Notes: generated by a model not told the origin, from the letters alone. A DNA stretch of 40,045 nt from CAYRVF01 sp964427535 (GCA_964427535.1 CAYRVF010000033.1:1-40045); one strand, 5' to 3'; counted from the first letter of the stretch, positions 23,805-32,730 are shown. Numbers and translations are program-made.

Positions 23805-26594
23805 ATGACGACGCCCATTCTCGCCACGAAAGTCTATATCCCCCCACTGCGGCCCAACGTCGTCCGCCGTCCCCACCTGCTCGAGCGGCTAAACGAGGGC
23901 CTGGACCGCAAGCTGACCCTCATCTCCGCCCCCGCCGGCTTTGGGAAAACCACGCTTGTCAGCGAGTGGGTCGAGCAGCTCAGCCGACCGGCAGCCTGGC
24001 TGTCGCTGGACGAAGGGGACAACGACCCCGCGCGCTTTCTCACATACCTCGTTGCGGCACTCCAGACGATCGTGCCGGGCATTGGAGCAGGGATATTGGA
24101 TGCGCTCCACTCACCCCAGCCACCTCCGCTCGAAGCGATGATGACGACCCTGCTCAATGCGCTCGCCGCGCTTCCAGGCCATGTGGTCCTCGTGCTCGAC
24201 GACTACCACGTGGTTGAAGCTCCAGCGGTTGACCTTGCCCTCACGTACGTGCTCGAGCACCTGCCGCCGCACATGCATCTGGCGATTGCCACCCGCGAAG
24301 ATCCCCAGCTCCCACTTTCGCGGCTGCGCGCTCGGGGCGAGCTCACCGAGCTACGCGCCGCCGAACTGCGCTTCACTCCCGCCGAGGCCGCCGCGTTTCT
24401 CGGCCAGATGATGGGCCTTACGCTCTCAGCCGAAGACATCGACACGCTGGGAGCACGCACAGAAGGCTGGATCGCCGGCCTCCAATTGGCCGCGCTGTCC
24501 CTGCGAGGCCACCAGAATGCATCCGCGTTCATCCAGGCATTCGCAGGCGACCACCGGTACATCGTGGACTATCTGGTCGACGAAGTCCTGGAGCGACAAG
24601 GCCGAGCGGTCCGCGGCTTCTTGCTCCGGACGGCCATTCTCGAGCGGATGTCTGGCCCACTATGCGATGCCGTCACCGGACAGAAGGACGGCTCCGCGCG
24701 GCTCGTGGCCCTGGAGCGCGGGAACTTCTTCGTCGTGCCGCTCGACGACCACCGTACATGGTATCGCTATCATCATCTGTTTGCCGACGTGCTCCAGGCG
24801 CGTTTGCTTGCGGAACAGCCCGGTCAGGTAGCGCCGCTACATCGGCGCGCGAGCGCGTGGTTCGAACAGCAAGGGATGACCGCCGAGGCGGTCCGCCATG
24901 CGCTGGCCGCCGGGGACTTCGCGCATGCGGCGGACCTGATCGAGCTGGCACTGCCGACCATGCGCCAGAATCGGCAGGATGCCACGATGTTCGGCTGGCT
25001 GAAGGCGCTTCCCGACGAGCTCGTCCGACTCCGGCCGGTGCTCAGCGTTGCGTATGCCTGGGTGTTACTGGCTGCTGGTGAGCTCGACGAGGTGGAGGCC
25101 CGCCTGCGGGACGCCGAACAGTGGCTGGATACGTCGTCAGATGTGGGCGATCGGGGTGAGCTCCACGAGACCCGAGCAACCCGACTGGCTGAGTCGGCGC
25201 AGATGGTGGTTGTGAACGAGGAGGAGTTTCGCCGTCTCCCGGCTGCAATCGCCCTGTACCGTGCCGTACGGGCACAGGCTCGGGGCGAGGTAACCGATGC
25301 GGTGAGATTCGCCCGGCGGACGCTCGAGCTCGTCCCGGAGGATGACCATCTCGTGCGCGGGGCGGCGGCGGCAGTCCTGGGACTCGCCTCCTGGGCGAGC
25401 GGAGATCTGGAGACCGCGTACCGGACGTATGCCGAGGGAATGGCGCGGGTGCAGCGGGCTGGGCACCTCGCCGACGCCGTCGGCGGCGCCATCGCCCTGG
25501 CGGATATCCGGATCGCGCAAGGTCGTCTGCGCGAGGCCATGAGCATCTATGAGCGGGGAGTGCAACTCGCGACTCAACAGGATGCTCCGACGCTAAGGGG
25601 CACCGCGGATCTGTACATGGGGATGAGCGAACTCTATCGCGAGTGGAACGACTTGGATGCCGCCACCCAACACCTGGCGAGAAGCCAGGAGCTCAGTGAA
25701 CAGGCCGGGTTGCCACAGCACCCGTACCGATGGTGCATTGCGATGGCGCGTATCAAGGAGGCCCGGGGCGATTTCGCTGGGGCGCTCGACCTGCTGCACG
25801 AGGCCGAGCGCCAATATGTGGGTGACGTCTCCCCCAATGTGCGTCCTGTGGCGGCGCTCGTGGCCCGGGTCTGGGTCGCGCAAGGGAGGCTAGATGATGC
25901 CCTCGATTGGGCACGTGAGCGAGGCTTGTCTGCCGATGACGAACTGACCTACCTGCGCGAGTTCGAGCACATCACGCTGGCCAGGGTATTGCTGGCATGC
26001 CCTCAGCGGCATTATGCCGACGGCGCCCTGCGTGAGGCCATAGACCTCCTGGAGCGCCTGTTGGACGCGGCGCACGCGGGGAAGCGAACGGGAAGCATCA
26101 TCGAAATCCTGGTGTTGCAGGCACTCGCCCACCAGGCGCACGGCAACATGCACGCGGCCCTTGTGGCGCTCCAGCGCGCCCTGACGCTGGCCGAGCCGGA
26201 GGGCTACGTCCGCCTGTATGTGGACGAAGGTCCACCGATGGCGGCCCTGCTGGAAGCCGCCAAGAAACACGAAATCGCCCTAAGCTATGTCCGTCAGTTG
26301 TTGGCAGCCCTAGGCGCGGCTGAGGAAGGACCGCCCGTAACGCAGACGCTGATCGAACCATTGAGCGACCGCGAGCTTCAGGTGCTCCGGCTCCTCGCCA
26401 CCGACCTGGACGGCCCGGAAATTGCCCGGGAGCTCGTGGTATCGCTAAACACCCTACGCACCCACACCAAGAACATCTATAGCAAGCTTGGAGTGAACAG
26501 CCGTCGCGCGGCGGTTCGCCGGGCCGAGGAACTCGCATTGTTGTCGGGCATCCGTACACACCAATCCCGGCCCAATGGGGGTCACAGGGTATAG
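23805..26594 (+). CDS. LuxR-family ATP-dependent regulator (MalT/LAL type)
   Basis: A 929-aa STAND-type transcription activator. The N-terminal segment LATKVYIPPLRPNVVRRPHLLERL is typical of MalT-like proteins. Walker A is APAGFGKTTL (42-51) and Walker B is VVLVLDDYHVV near 126-136. After the NTPase and winged-helix parts (EGWIAGLQLAALSL near 225; WYRYHHLFADVLQARL near 320) come helical TPR-like repeats to about 840. A C-terminal LuxR helix-turn-helix begins LSDRELQVLRLLA at 853, with EIARELVVSLNTLRTHTKNIYSKLGV as recognition unit. Such proteins multimerise on ATP plus an inducer and bind repeated sites. The ribosome site before 23805 is weak. The inducer is unknown; a repeat-rich palindromic site lies downstream at 26775-26817. 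Confidence 0.93.
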   Translation: MTTPILATKVYIPPLRPNVVRRPHLLERLNEGLDRKLTLISAPAGFGKTTLVSEWVEQLSRPAAWLSLDEGDNDPARFLTYLVAALQTIVPGIGAGILDALHSPQPPPLEAMMTTLLNALAALPGHVVLVLDDYHVVEAPAVDLALTYVLEHLPPHMHLAIATREDPQLPLSRLRARGELTELRAAELRFTPAEAAAFLGQMMGLTLSAEDIDTLGARTEGWIAGLQLAALSLRGHQNASAFIQAFAGDHRYIVDYLVDEVLERQGRAVRGFLLRTAILERMSGPLCDAVTGQKDGSARLVALERGNFFVVPLDDHRTWYRYHHLFADVLQARLLAEQPGQVAPLHRRASAWFEQQGMTAEAVRHALAAGDFAHAADLIELALPTMRQNRQDATMFGWLKALPDELVRLRPVLSVAYAWVLLAAGELDEVEARLRDAEQWLDTSSDVGDRGELHETRATRLAESAQMVVVNEEEFRRLPAAIALYRAVRAQARGEVTDAVRFARRTLELVPEDDHLVRGAAAAVLGLASWASGDLETAYRTYAEGMARVQRAGHLADAVGGAIALADIRIAQGRLREAMSIYERGVQLATQQDAPTLRGTADLYMGMSELYREWNDLDAATQHLARSQELSEQAGLPQHPYRWCIAMARIKEARGDFAGALDLLHEAERQYVGDVSPNVRPVAALVARVWVAQGRLDDALDWARERGLSADDELTYLREFEHITLARVLLACPQRHYADGALREAIDLLERLLDAAHAGKRTGSIIEILVLQALAHQAHGNMHAALVALQRALTLAEPEGYVRLYVDEGPPMAALLEAAKKHEIALSYVRQLLAALGAAEEGPPVTQTLIEPLSDRELQVLRLLATDLDGPEIARELVVSLNTLRTHTKNIYSKLGVNSRRAAVRRAEELALLSGIRTHQSRPNGGHRV

Positions 26595-26895
26595 GCGCAC
26601 CACCGCCAGCTGTCAGCACTACCGAGCAGCCCGACCTGCCACTTTAGTACTTGCAGCCAGCGACTACCCACGCCATGACCCGGTCAACGAGTCCCCTTAC
26701 GCTGGCATCCGTGCCGCTTCACATGCCTGGGCTCGTCCTCTCCCTCCTTCCCGTGCGCGCTCCCGATTGCCAGATCACCACTGCAATCACCACATGTGGT
26801 GATGCCTCCTCACCACATCCCCCTCTATCCTGAAACTAGCGAATGCACACATCGCTGGCGGAGGGACATCCAGAGGGCCGCACGAAAGGAGCACC
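26595..26895. other. intergenic region downstream of the LAL regulator
   Basis: A 301-bp gap. Its right half holds an 18-bp perfect palindrome and further copies of its half-site (26775-26817), followed by a -10-like TATCCT near 26825 and the ribosome site AAAGGAG of the 91-aa gene. No further coding frame is supported and no -35 is seen, so expression may need an activator. Confidence 0.5.
26775..26817. promoter_or_regulatory. 18-bp palindrome with clustered TCACCAC half-sites
   Basis: ATCACCACATGTGGTGAT at 26786-26803 is a perfect palindrome. The half-site TCACCAC recurs at 26775-26781 and at 26810-26816, giving four copies in about 43 bp. It lies about 80-120 bp upstream of the 91-aa gene and just downstream of the LAL regulator gene, so it is a candidate site for that protein. 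Confidence 0.6.
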
Positions 26896-27171
26896 ATGAG
26901 CGCACCACCCGTATCGCCCGGCGATCAGCACCAGCCGGCGGTGTACGAAATCCGTCTCAAGGGGCACCTCGACATCCGATGGTGCGCTTGGTTCGACGGA
27001 TTGAGCCTCAGTCACGAGACCGACGGCACGACTCGCATCCAGGGCCTGCTCGTCGACCAGGCCGCGCTACATGGCGTACTGCGGAAAGTGCGCGACGTCG
27101 GCCTGCCGCTGATCTCGGTCAACCGCGTCGCCGCCGACCAACCAGATGGGCCGACCAGCGAGGCCCGATGA
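26896..27171 (+). CDS. small conserved hypothetical protein
   Basis: A 91-aa protein. From about residue 15 it reads AVYEIRLKGHLDIRWCAWFDGL, then DGTTRIQGLLVDQAALHGVLRKVRDVGLPLISVNRV. This looks like a compact alpha/beta domain that I have a sense of seeing as a conserved hypothetical in soil Chloroflexi and actinobacteria, but I can name no formal family. AAAGGAGCACC before the ATG is a strong ribosome site. It lies 31 bp upstream of the DUF4386 gene and probably shares its transcript. Confidence 0.75.
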   Translation: MSAPPVSPGDQHQPAVYEIRLKGHLDIRWCAWFDGLSLSHETDGTTRIQGLLVDQAALHGVLRKVRDVGLPLISVNRVAADQPDGPTSEAR

Positions 27172-27202
27172 GCACCCAACCACTTCACGAATGGAGACTG
27201 AC

Positions 27203-27994
27203 ATGACAACCGCCACTCGATCCGGCGCAACCACGGCGACGAACCGTGCCGCATCCATGTCGTCACTCAGAAAGCTCGCAATCGCCGCCGGCGTCTGCTA
27301 CCTCGTCAGCGACTTCCCCGCGTTCGCCGCCGTCATCCTCTACACTCCGGTGCTGAACAACGTCCACTACATCGGCGGCTCAGGCCCAGACACGGGCGTG
27401 CTGCTCGGAGCCTTCTGCGAGCTGATTGTCGCCTTCGCCGTCGTCGGCACCGCGGTCGCGCTGTTTCCGGTCGTCAAGAGGCAGAACGAAGCCGTGGCCA
27501 TGGGCTATGTCGGGCTCCGCACCCTCGAAGCCGGCATCATCGTCATCGGCGTCGTTAGCCTGCTTGCGCTCGTGACGTTGCGGCAGCATCTTACGGGCGC
27601 TGGGGGCACGGATGCCGCCGCGCTGGTCGGCCTCGGCCAGGCACTGGTGGCGTTCCACAACTGGACCTTCCTGATCGGGCCTGGCTTCACCAGCGGACTC
27701 AACACGGTGTTGATAGCGTACTTGATGTATCGGTCGCGGCTCGTGCCCCGATTCATCCCGGTGCTGGGGCTGATCGGAGGCCCGCTGGTCTTCGCGTCGG
27801 CCACCTCCGTGTTGTTCGGACTCTACCCGCAGTACGCGGCCGTGCCAGCTATCGCCGCCCTCCCGGAGTTCGCCTGGGAGCTGACCCTCGCCATCTACCT
27901 CATCGCCAAAGGATTCAAGGCATCCGCCATCGCCTCGGCTGCTCCAACGTTCGCGACACGTGAGGCGATGCCTGAGCTACTGAGCGCCGACTAG
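27203..27994 (+). CDS. DUF4386 membrane protein
   Basis: A 263-aa membrane protein with about six hydrophobic segments matching the DUF4386 pattern. The N-terminal ~22 residues are polar, then KLAIAAGVCYLVSDFPAFAAVILY. Further blocks are GVLLGAFCELIVAFAVVGTAVALFPVVKRQNEAVAMGYVGLRTLEAGIIVIGVVSLLAL and FLIGPGFTSGLNTVLIAYLMYRSRLVPRFIPVLGLIGGPLV, the latter highly typical. Function is unknown. GGAG precedes the ATG at 27203. It follows the 91-aa gene and is itself followed by a stem-loop at 28018-28059, which probably ends the transcript. Confidence 0.82.
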   Translation: MTTATRSGATTATNRAASMSSLRKLAIAAGVCYLVSDFPAFAAVILYTPVLNNVHYIGGSGPDTGVLLGAFCELIVAFAVVGTAVALFPVVKRQNEAVAMGYVGLRTLEAGIIVIGVVSLLALVTLRQHLTGAGGTDAAALVGLGQALVAFHNWTFLIGPGFTSGLNTVLIAYLMYRSRLVPRFIPVLGLIGGPLVFASATSVLFGLYPQYAAVPAIAALPEFAWELTLAIYLIAKGFKASAIASAAPTFATREAMPELLSAD

Positions 27995-28380
27995 GAAGAC
28001 AGAGGCATGATGCTGAGGAGGGGTGAGAGGCAGGATTGAATGTCCTCCTCGCACCCCTCTAAACGACTTTCTGCTCTCAAGTGCTGTCGGGTCGACGCAC
28101 GCGTCCCCAGTCCAGGCGACACCTGAGGAGATCTCGCCGTGGATGGCGCAGTCCCTTCCTGTGCCGCACTCGTGAGATGAGGCCGGCGCGCCGTGATGAG
28201 ATTGTGACACCTCCAGAGCACTCTGAGCAGCGAGGCAGGGAGAGCTTTTGCCCCACGGGTAGTGGGCTACATCGGGCCATGCGTGCCTGCGTGTCGTCAC
28301 ATGTCCATCTGCCCGAAATTGGGCATGACCTCCCGGTCGCTCGCGGGTGTGTCACGGCAGAGAGCCAGGGGAGGTGCGCT
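27995..28380. other. intergenic region before the oxidoreductase gene
   Basis: A 386-bp stretch holding the stem-loop at 28018-28059 and a GTGACACCTCC motif at 28204-28214 that resembles motifs in three other intergenic regions of this island. The frame of the next gene stays open to 28081 but has no recognisable protein character there. No standard promoter was seen. Confidence 0.5.
28018..28059 (+). terminator. stem-loop after the DUF4386 gene
   Basis: GAGGGGTG (28018-28025) pairs with CACCCCTC (28052-28059). An inner stem GAGG-C-AGGA/TCCTCCTC closes on the 7-nt loop TTGAATG. It begins 24 bp after the stop codon. No T-tract follows, so termination is likely but not typical. Confidence 0.55.
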
Positions 28381-29739
28381 GTGAGTACACATTGTGATGT
28401 CATCATCATCGGCGCGGGAACTGCCGGGGAGGCGTGCGCGCTGCGACTGACTCAGGGTGGCAAACGGGTCACGTTGGTAGAACAAGACTTGATTGGCGGC
28501 GAGACCGCGTACTGGGCAGCCATCCCGTCGACGACACTGCTCGGTCCGGCGAACCTGCGCTGGCGTCAACAGCAAGCCGCCGGGCTTCCGTCGGCAGCTC
28601 CAGGATGGCCGAGCGTTGTGGCGACGCAGGTTGCACAGCAGGGGCGGCAGGATGACCCATCACGCGCTGCCGCACTACGGCAAGCCGGCATCACATTCGT
28701 CCGCGGGCGAGCGCGGATACTTGGCCCAGGGCGGGTGGATGCTGGCTTCGATGTGCTGATGGCAGACGATATCGTCATCGCAACTGGGTCAGAGCCGCGC
28801 ATCCCTACTCTGCCAGGACTGCTCAAGAGCGGCTACTGGACGAATCGGGAGGCGACCACCGCATCGTCGCAGCCTGAGAGCGTCGTCATCGTTGGTGGCG
28901 GCGCTCAAGCCGTTGAGCTGGCCGAGATGTTCCGCCTCTATGGCACGGAGGTGACGGTGCTGAACCGTTCGGATCGCCTGCTCCGGCACGAAGACGCGGA
29001 GGTCGGCGAGCTCGTCGAACAGCACCTGCGGCAGAAAGGCATCCGCGTGGTGCAGGGCGGGCACGCCGAACACGTCGCTCGCTCCGCCGATGGCTCCTAC
29101 ACGGTCACATTGGCTGGAGGCATGCGAGTTCATGGTCAGCGGCTGGTCATCGCCACTGGTCGGCAACCACGCACCGAGGATCTTGGCCTGGAGTCCGTAG
29201 GGGCGCATGTAGGCGAGCGTGGGGTCACGGTGGATGCGCACTGTCGCGCAGCCGAGGGGGTCTGGGCCGCTGGCGACGTGACGGGGATCGCACGCTACAC
29301 GCACGTCGCCCTCTATCAGGCACGCATCGTCGCGGACGCCCTCCTCGGACACCCGCACCCGGCGTACTACACCTCCGTGCCACGGGTGCTCTTCATCGAC
29401 CCACAGGTCGCGGCGACGGGGCTGACACTCGCCGAGACCAGCGATCGGGAGCTAGACGTCGAGTCGATCACGGTCGCACTTTCAACACGGCCAGACCATG
29501 CCGCGGCGACAGGTGGGCTGATGCGCGGGGCGCTGACGCTCTGCGCCGATCGTACGCGCAAGGTGCTCGTCGGCGCGTGGGCCGTGGCGCCGGATGCCAG
29601 CGAGTGGATTCACCTTGCGGTGCTGGCCGTACGTGCGGCTATCCCGCTGCCGGTTCTACGCGACACAGTGGAGCAGTTCCCGATGTTTAGTGATCCCTAC
29701 ATTCGCGCGCTCGATCAGTTGGAGGCGAAGGTCGGCTAG
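28381..29739 (+). CDS. pyridine nucleotide-disulfide oxidoreductase homologue lacking redox cysteines
   Basis: A 452-aa two-dinucleotide-binding flavoprotein. FAD motif CDVIIIGAGTAGEACALRL (5-23), then DIVIATGSEPRIP near 130, NAD(P) motif SVVIVGGGAQAVELAEMF near 165, and the second FAD motif GVWAAGDVTGIARYTHVALYQ near 300. Lipoamide dehydrogenase and mercuric reductase relatives carry CxxxxC at GGxCxxxGCIPSK; here the segment reads GGETAYWAAIPSTTLL, so both cysteines are replaced (Thr and Ala). The C-terminal His-Glu pair of the disulfide reductases is also absent (EQFPMFSDPYIRAL). It therefore cannot work as a classical disulfide reductase and may be a simple NAD(P)H oxidoreductase or a regulator. 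The start is the GTG at 28381 with GGGGAGG 6 nt ahead. Confidence 0.85.
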   Translation: MSTHCDVIIIGAGTAGEACALRLTQGGKRVTLVEQDLIGGETAYWAAIPSTTLLGPANLRWRQQQAAGLPSAAPGWPSVVATQVAQQGRQDDPSRAAALRQAGITFVRGRARILGPGRVDAGFDVLMADDIVIATGSEPRIPTLPGLLKSGYWTNREATTASSQPESVVIVGGGAQAVELAEMFRLYGTEVTVLNRSDRLLRHEDAEVGELVEQHLRQKGIRVVQGGHAEHVARSADGSYTVTLAGGMRVHGQRLVIATGRQPRTEDLGLESVGAHVGERGVTVDAHCRAAEGVWAAGDVTGIARYTHVALYQARIVADALLGHPHPAYYTSVPRVLFIDPQVAATGLTLAETSDRELDVESITVALSTRPDHAAATGGLMRGALTLCADRTRKVLVGAWAVAPDASEWIHLAVLAVRAAIPLPVLRDTVEQFPMFSDPYIRALDQLEAKVG

Positions 29740-29909
29740 CACGCTCGAGCGCGTCCACCTGGGAGAGCGTACCCTCCGGCTGTGACACCAAGACGTCCAC
29801 CGACGACAATGAAGATCGCTACCGCGACGCCCATGGTATCGGGTATCGCGGTAGCGCTGTGCTGTTTCGGCGCGTCGCGACTGTCGGCCGAGCTCAGCCC
29901 TTCAGCGAA

Positions 29910-30914
29910 TTACTCTGTGTGCGCATCCTCCGCCGTGGATGTCATTGGCACGGGAGCCTGGCCCTGCGCCGCGATCTGCGGTGGACGGACGATCAGGATC
30001 GGCAGTTTCGTCGTATGCAGCAGCCGCTCTGCGATGCTGCCCAGGGCGAGGCGCGATATCCCGGAGTAGCCGTGTGTCGCCAGCGCGATCAGGTCGCAGC
30101 CACCAAATACACCCGCGCCCTCAGCATCTTCGCCGTTCTCGGCCACGCGCAGCAGTTCCACCGCGATATCGTAGCCGACGGCGATTGACCACGAGACGTG
30201 CAGTTGTGGTGCGTCATTCCGCACGTCGCGGGCAACACGCGCCAGGTACGCTTTCGCTCCCTCAAGAAAGAGCGCATCGGGCATGTTGTTCTTGTCTGCC
30301 GCATACGGAGGAGCGACAAGGGTGAGGTGCAACGCACCGTGGTCGGGCGCGGCAAGCTCCGTGATCAGCGACGTGGCGGGCGCGAGCGCGGACTCGGCCA
30401 GCAGCGACCCATCGAGCGGCACCAGGACGCGCAGTATCTCCTCAGGATCGGGATGCGGACCGGCAGGTACTGGACCCTGCGCGTTGAGCACGAAGACCGG
30501 CACCGCGGCATGGTGGGCGACGTGCTCCGCGACGCTTCCGAGCGTCCAGCGGAGCAGCGCGGTACGGCCGTGGCTGCAGAGCACGACCAGATCAATGTGG
30601 TGGAGCGCGACCGCATTCAGGATGCTCTCCGCCACCGCGCCCTCTACGACTACCGTCTCGGTCTCGATATCGTGCAGCACCGGTGAGGCTGCGATCTGTT
30701 GGAGATAGACGCTCGCGCTCGCCACGTCGCTCTCGCTGAGGGTCGGCGCTGGCAGAACGGGCATCGCGAATCGGGGACTATACGCGGGAAACAGCTCGAC
30801 CACGCGCAAGAGGACGATGTGCCCTTCAACCGGGCGTGCGAGACGCGCGGCGACCGCAATCGCCCGCTCCGCACGCGCCGATCCGTCGAGCGGAACCAAT
30901 ATCCGGCGAAACAT
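29910..30914 (-). CDS. universal stress protein, tandem UspA domains
   Basis: A 334-aa cytosolic protein with two UspA (Rossmann-like) domains. Domain 1 begins FRRILVPLDGSARAERA (2-18) and ends with SHGRTALLRWTLGSVAEHV. Domain 2 begins LRVLVPLDGSLLAESAL and ends with ATHGYSGISRLALGSIAERLL. Both domains keep the HG-9x-GS portion of the ATP-binding signature, so this copy is the best candidate nucleotide binder of the four. The frame opens to 30968; AGGAG 8 nt before the ATG at 30914 sets the start. Relatives respond to starvation, hypoxia or oxidative stress. It lies downstream of the 82-aa gene in the same direction. Confidence 0.9.
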   Translation of the reverse strand: MFRRILVPLDGSARAERAIAVAARLARPVEGHIVLLRVVELFPAYSPRFAMPVLPAPTLSESDVASASVYLQQIAASPVLHDIETETVVVEGAVAESILNAVALHHIDLVVLCSHGRTALLRWTLGSVAEHVAHHAAVPVFVLNAQGPVPAGPHPDPEEILRVLVPLDGSLLAESALAPATSLITELAAPDHGALHLTLVAPPYAADKNNMPDALFLEGAKAYLARVARDVRNDAPQLHVSWSIAVGYDIAVELLRVAENGEDAEGAGVFGGCDLIALATHGYSGISRLALGSIAERLLHTTKLPILIVRPPQIAAQGQAPVPMTSTAEDAHTE

Positions 30915-31026
30915 CGACGTGCTCCTTTCTCGTGGCACTGCTGATCGCTGCTGCCGCATATCGCCCATTCCTGGCAGCTAGCACTCTCCAGGCCGGTACT
31001 TTCGCCGTGCCCTGGGCAGTCGCGTA

Positions 31027-31275
31027 TCACCACTTGCTATCGTAAGGCATGGCGATAGAGTTCTCGTGGCCTTCATAGAGGTGCCCGTGCAGCACGAGCC
31101 AGCGGGCGAACGCCAGACGCTGAGGATTCAGGCCAGACGTCTCTCCCGCGGTGAGCGCTGCCGCACGCGCTCGAAGTGCGATCAGCCGTCTGCGTTCCTC
31201 TGGAGAAAACAGGTCGTCCACATGGCTCTGCGACGACGCGTTTCCTCGGACCCACATGTTGTCCCACAGTGACAT
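31027..31275 (-). CDS. small hypothetical protein
   Basis: An 82-aa protein not recognised as a named family. The N-terminus MSLWDNMWVRGNASSQSHVDDLFSPEERRRLIALRARAAAL suggests a helix from about residue 25. A conserved-looking LNPQRLAFARWLVLHGHLYEG follows, and a short SIAMPYDSKW tail. AAGGAGG 7 nt before the ATG at 31275 is an excellent ribosome site, which argues that this is a real gene. It lies 112 bp upstream of a tandem Usp gene in the same direction, and its upstream region has one copy of the shared GTGAYGCCTCY motif. Confidence 0.65.
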   Translation of the reverse strand: MSLWDNMWVRGNASSQSHVDDLFSPEERRRLIALRARAAALTAGETSGLNPQRLAFARWLVLHGHLYEGHENSIAMPYDSKW

Positions 31276-31812
31276 GACGCACCTCCTTCGCACCTGCACA
31301 TGCGCCGCGGCCTGGCGGATTGCCATGCGACAGCCTTTGAGCCGGGTATAACCTGCTGCTCTCACAGAGGCGTCACGAGGATGCACGCCACATCACGGCT
31401 CCGTCACAGCGGCGTCAGTGAGGCCCACGGGCTTTGCGAGTTATCCCTCCGTCACGTCACTCGACGAGGCCCCGCAGGAACACGGAGCACACCGCCAGTA
31501 ATACTCCCGAGCCGCACAACCGCTCGCGGGTGAGGCTTCCCCCACGGTTGGGCGATCTCTTCGGTCGCAATGCGCTTGATGCGCGGCGGCGCGGCATGCT
31601 GGCGCGAGAGCTTGTGCCGCCACTGTTACGCCCTCTAACCCGCGTGTGACATGTCTGTGATTCCTATGGACGACAGTAGCGGCAGAGGAGTGATTCGGCA
31701 TGCGCCCCGAAGCGATGCCGACATGTCACCGGTGAGTGTGCCGTGAGGTCAGGATGCCGGGCGGCATGTGGGGCTTCGCTTGGAGAGCCTTGATGGCAGA
31801 AAGAAGGACGCT
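31276..31812. other. divergent intergenic region between the 82-aa gene and usp
   Basis: A 537-bp gene-free stretch between divergent genes of the stress island. It contains GTGACGCCTCT on the minus strand (31376-31366), repeated CGTCAC words (around 31372, 31402 and 31452), TGTGACATGTCTGTGA at 31645-31660, and a second GACATGTC at 31720-31727. These look like regulator half-sites. No coding frame is convincing. Confidence 0.5.
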
Positions 31813-32730
31813 ATGTTCAGCCGCATCGTCGTTCCCTTGGATGGGAGCGCATTCGCGGAAGCCGCGCTTGGAACCGCGCGCGGCCTCGCCCGTACCTATC
31901 ACGGGCAGATTCTCGTCGTGCGCGTCGAGCCCTGGATAGGAGCCGAGACCGGGGCAGACCACGTCCCTACGGCCGCGCAGGCGGATACGTCAGCTCGCAC
32001 CACCGTCGAGCGCTTGGACGAGGCCGATGCCTACCTGCACCGTATCGTCTCGCAGCTCCACGCCGAAGGGTTCGACGCCGATTTCACGCTGTTCGTCAGC
32101 GCGCCAGGCTCGGGGATCGCCCGGGCCGCGGAGCTTGACCAGGCCGACGTGATCGTAATGGCCGCGCATCTGCGCGGGATGCTCCCCGAACATGCGGCGC
32201 CCAGCACGACGCTGTCGGTACTGGCGCGGGCGCAAGTGCCTATCTTCGTCTGCCGGGACTGTAGCGCGGCCGTGACCGAGCTTGCCAGCGCCGAGACCCC
32301 CATCATCGTACCCCTCGATGGGTCGCGGCTGGCCGAGACGGCGCTGCCGTATGCGAGTGCGCTGGCGCGGGACTTCGGCGCGTCTCTGGTCCTCGTGCGC
32401 GTGCTCGAAGCGCACGCGCCCCAGAGCGCTGATACGGACGCCCGCGCTTACCTGCAGTCCGTACGCGAGGAGATCGCACAGAGCGGCGGGCATGCGCTTA
32501 CCGAGGTTCGCTACGGCGCGCCGACCGGTGGCATCGAGGCGGTCTGGCACCAGTACAACGGCGGACTGATCGTGCTGGCCTGTCACGGGGGAGGCGACCG
32601 CTCGCGCGCCATACTGGGTCGGGTGGCGGCGAACCTGATCGAGCAGATCGAGGCGCCGCTGCTCGTCGTCCAGACGCGTGGGGCAATCCCAGTAGGTCAG
32701 GCAGTGCGCAGCGCGGATGGCGTGATCTGA
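31813..32730 (+). CDS. universal stress protein, tandem UspA domains with degenerate ATP motifs
   Basis: A 305-aa protein. Domain 1 starts FSRIVVPLDGSAFAEAAL. Its motif region reads AAHLRGMLPEHAAPSTTLSVL, lacking the HG-9x-GS glycines. Domain 2 starts IIVPLDGSRLAETALPYASALA and has ACHGGGDRSRAILGRVAANLI, with Arg replacing the final Ser. ATP binding is thus doubtful in both halves, unlike the copy at 29910-30914. The frame opens to 31768, but AGAAGGA just before the ATG at 31813 and homology fix the start. A flavodoxin gene follows after 185 bp. Confidence 0.88.
   Translation: MFSRIVVPLDGSAFAEAALGTARGLARTYHGQILVVRVEPWIGAETGADHVPTAAQADTSARTTVERLDEADAYLHRIVSQLHAEGFDADFTLFVSAPGSGIARAAELDQADVIVMAAHLRGMLPEHAAPSTTLSVLARAQVPIFVCRDCSAAVTELASAETPIIVPLDGSRLAETALPYASALARDFGASLVLVRVLEAHAPQSADTDARAYLQSVREEIAQSGGHALTEVRYGAPTGGIEAVWHQYNGGLIVLACHGGGDRSRAILGRVAANLIEQIEAPLLVVQTRGAIPVGQAVRSADGVI

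Noticed and set aside
22146..26594. integrated element at the tRNA-Glu 3' end
   Set aside because: No integrase gene was found, and I found no second copy of the tRNA 3' end downstream in the window.
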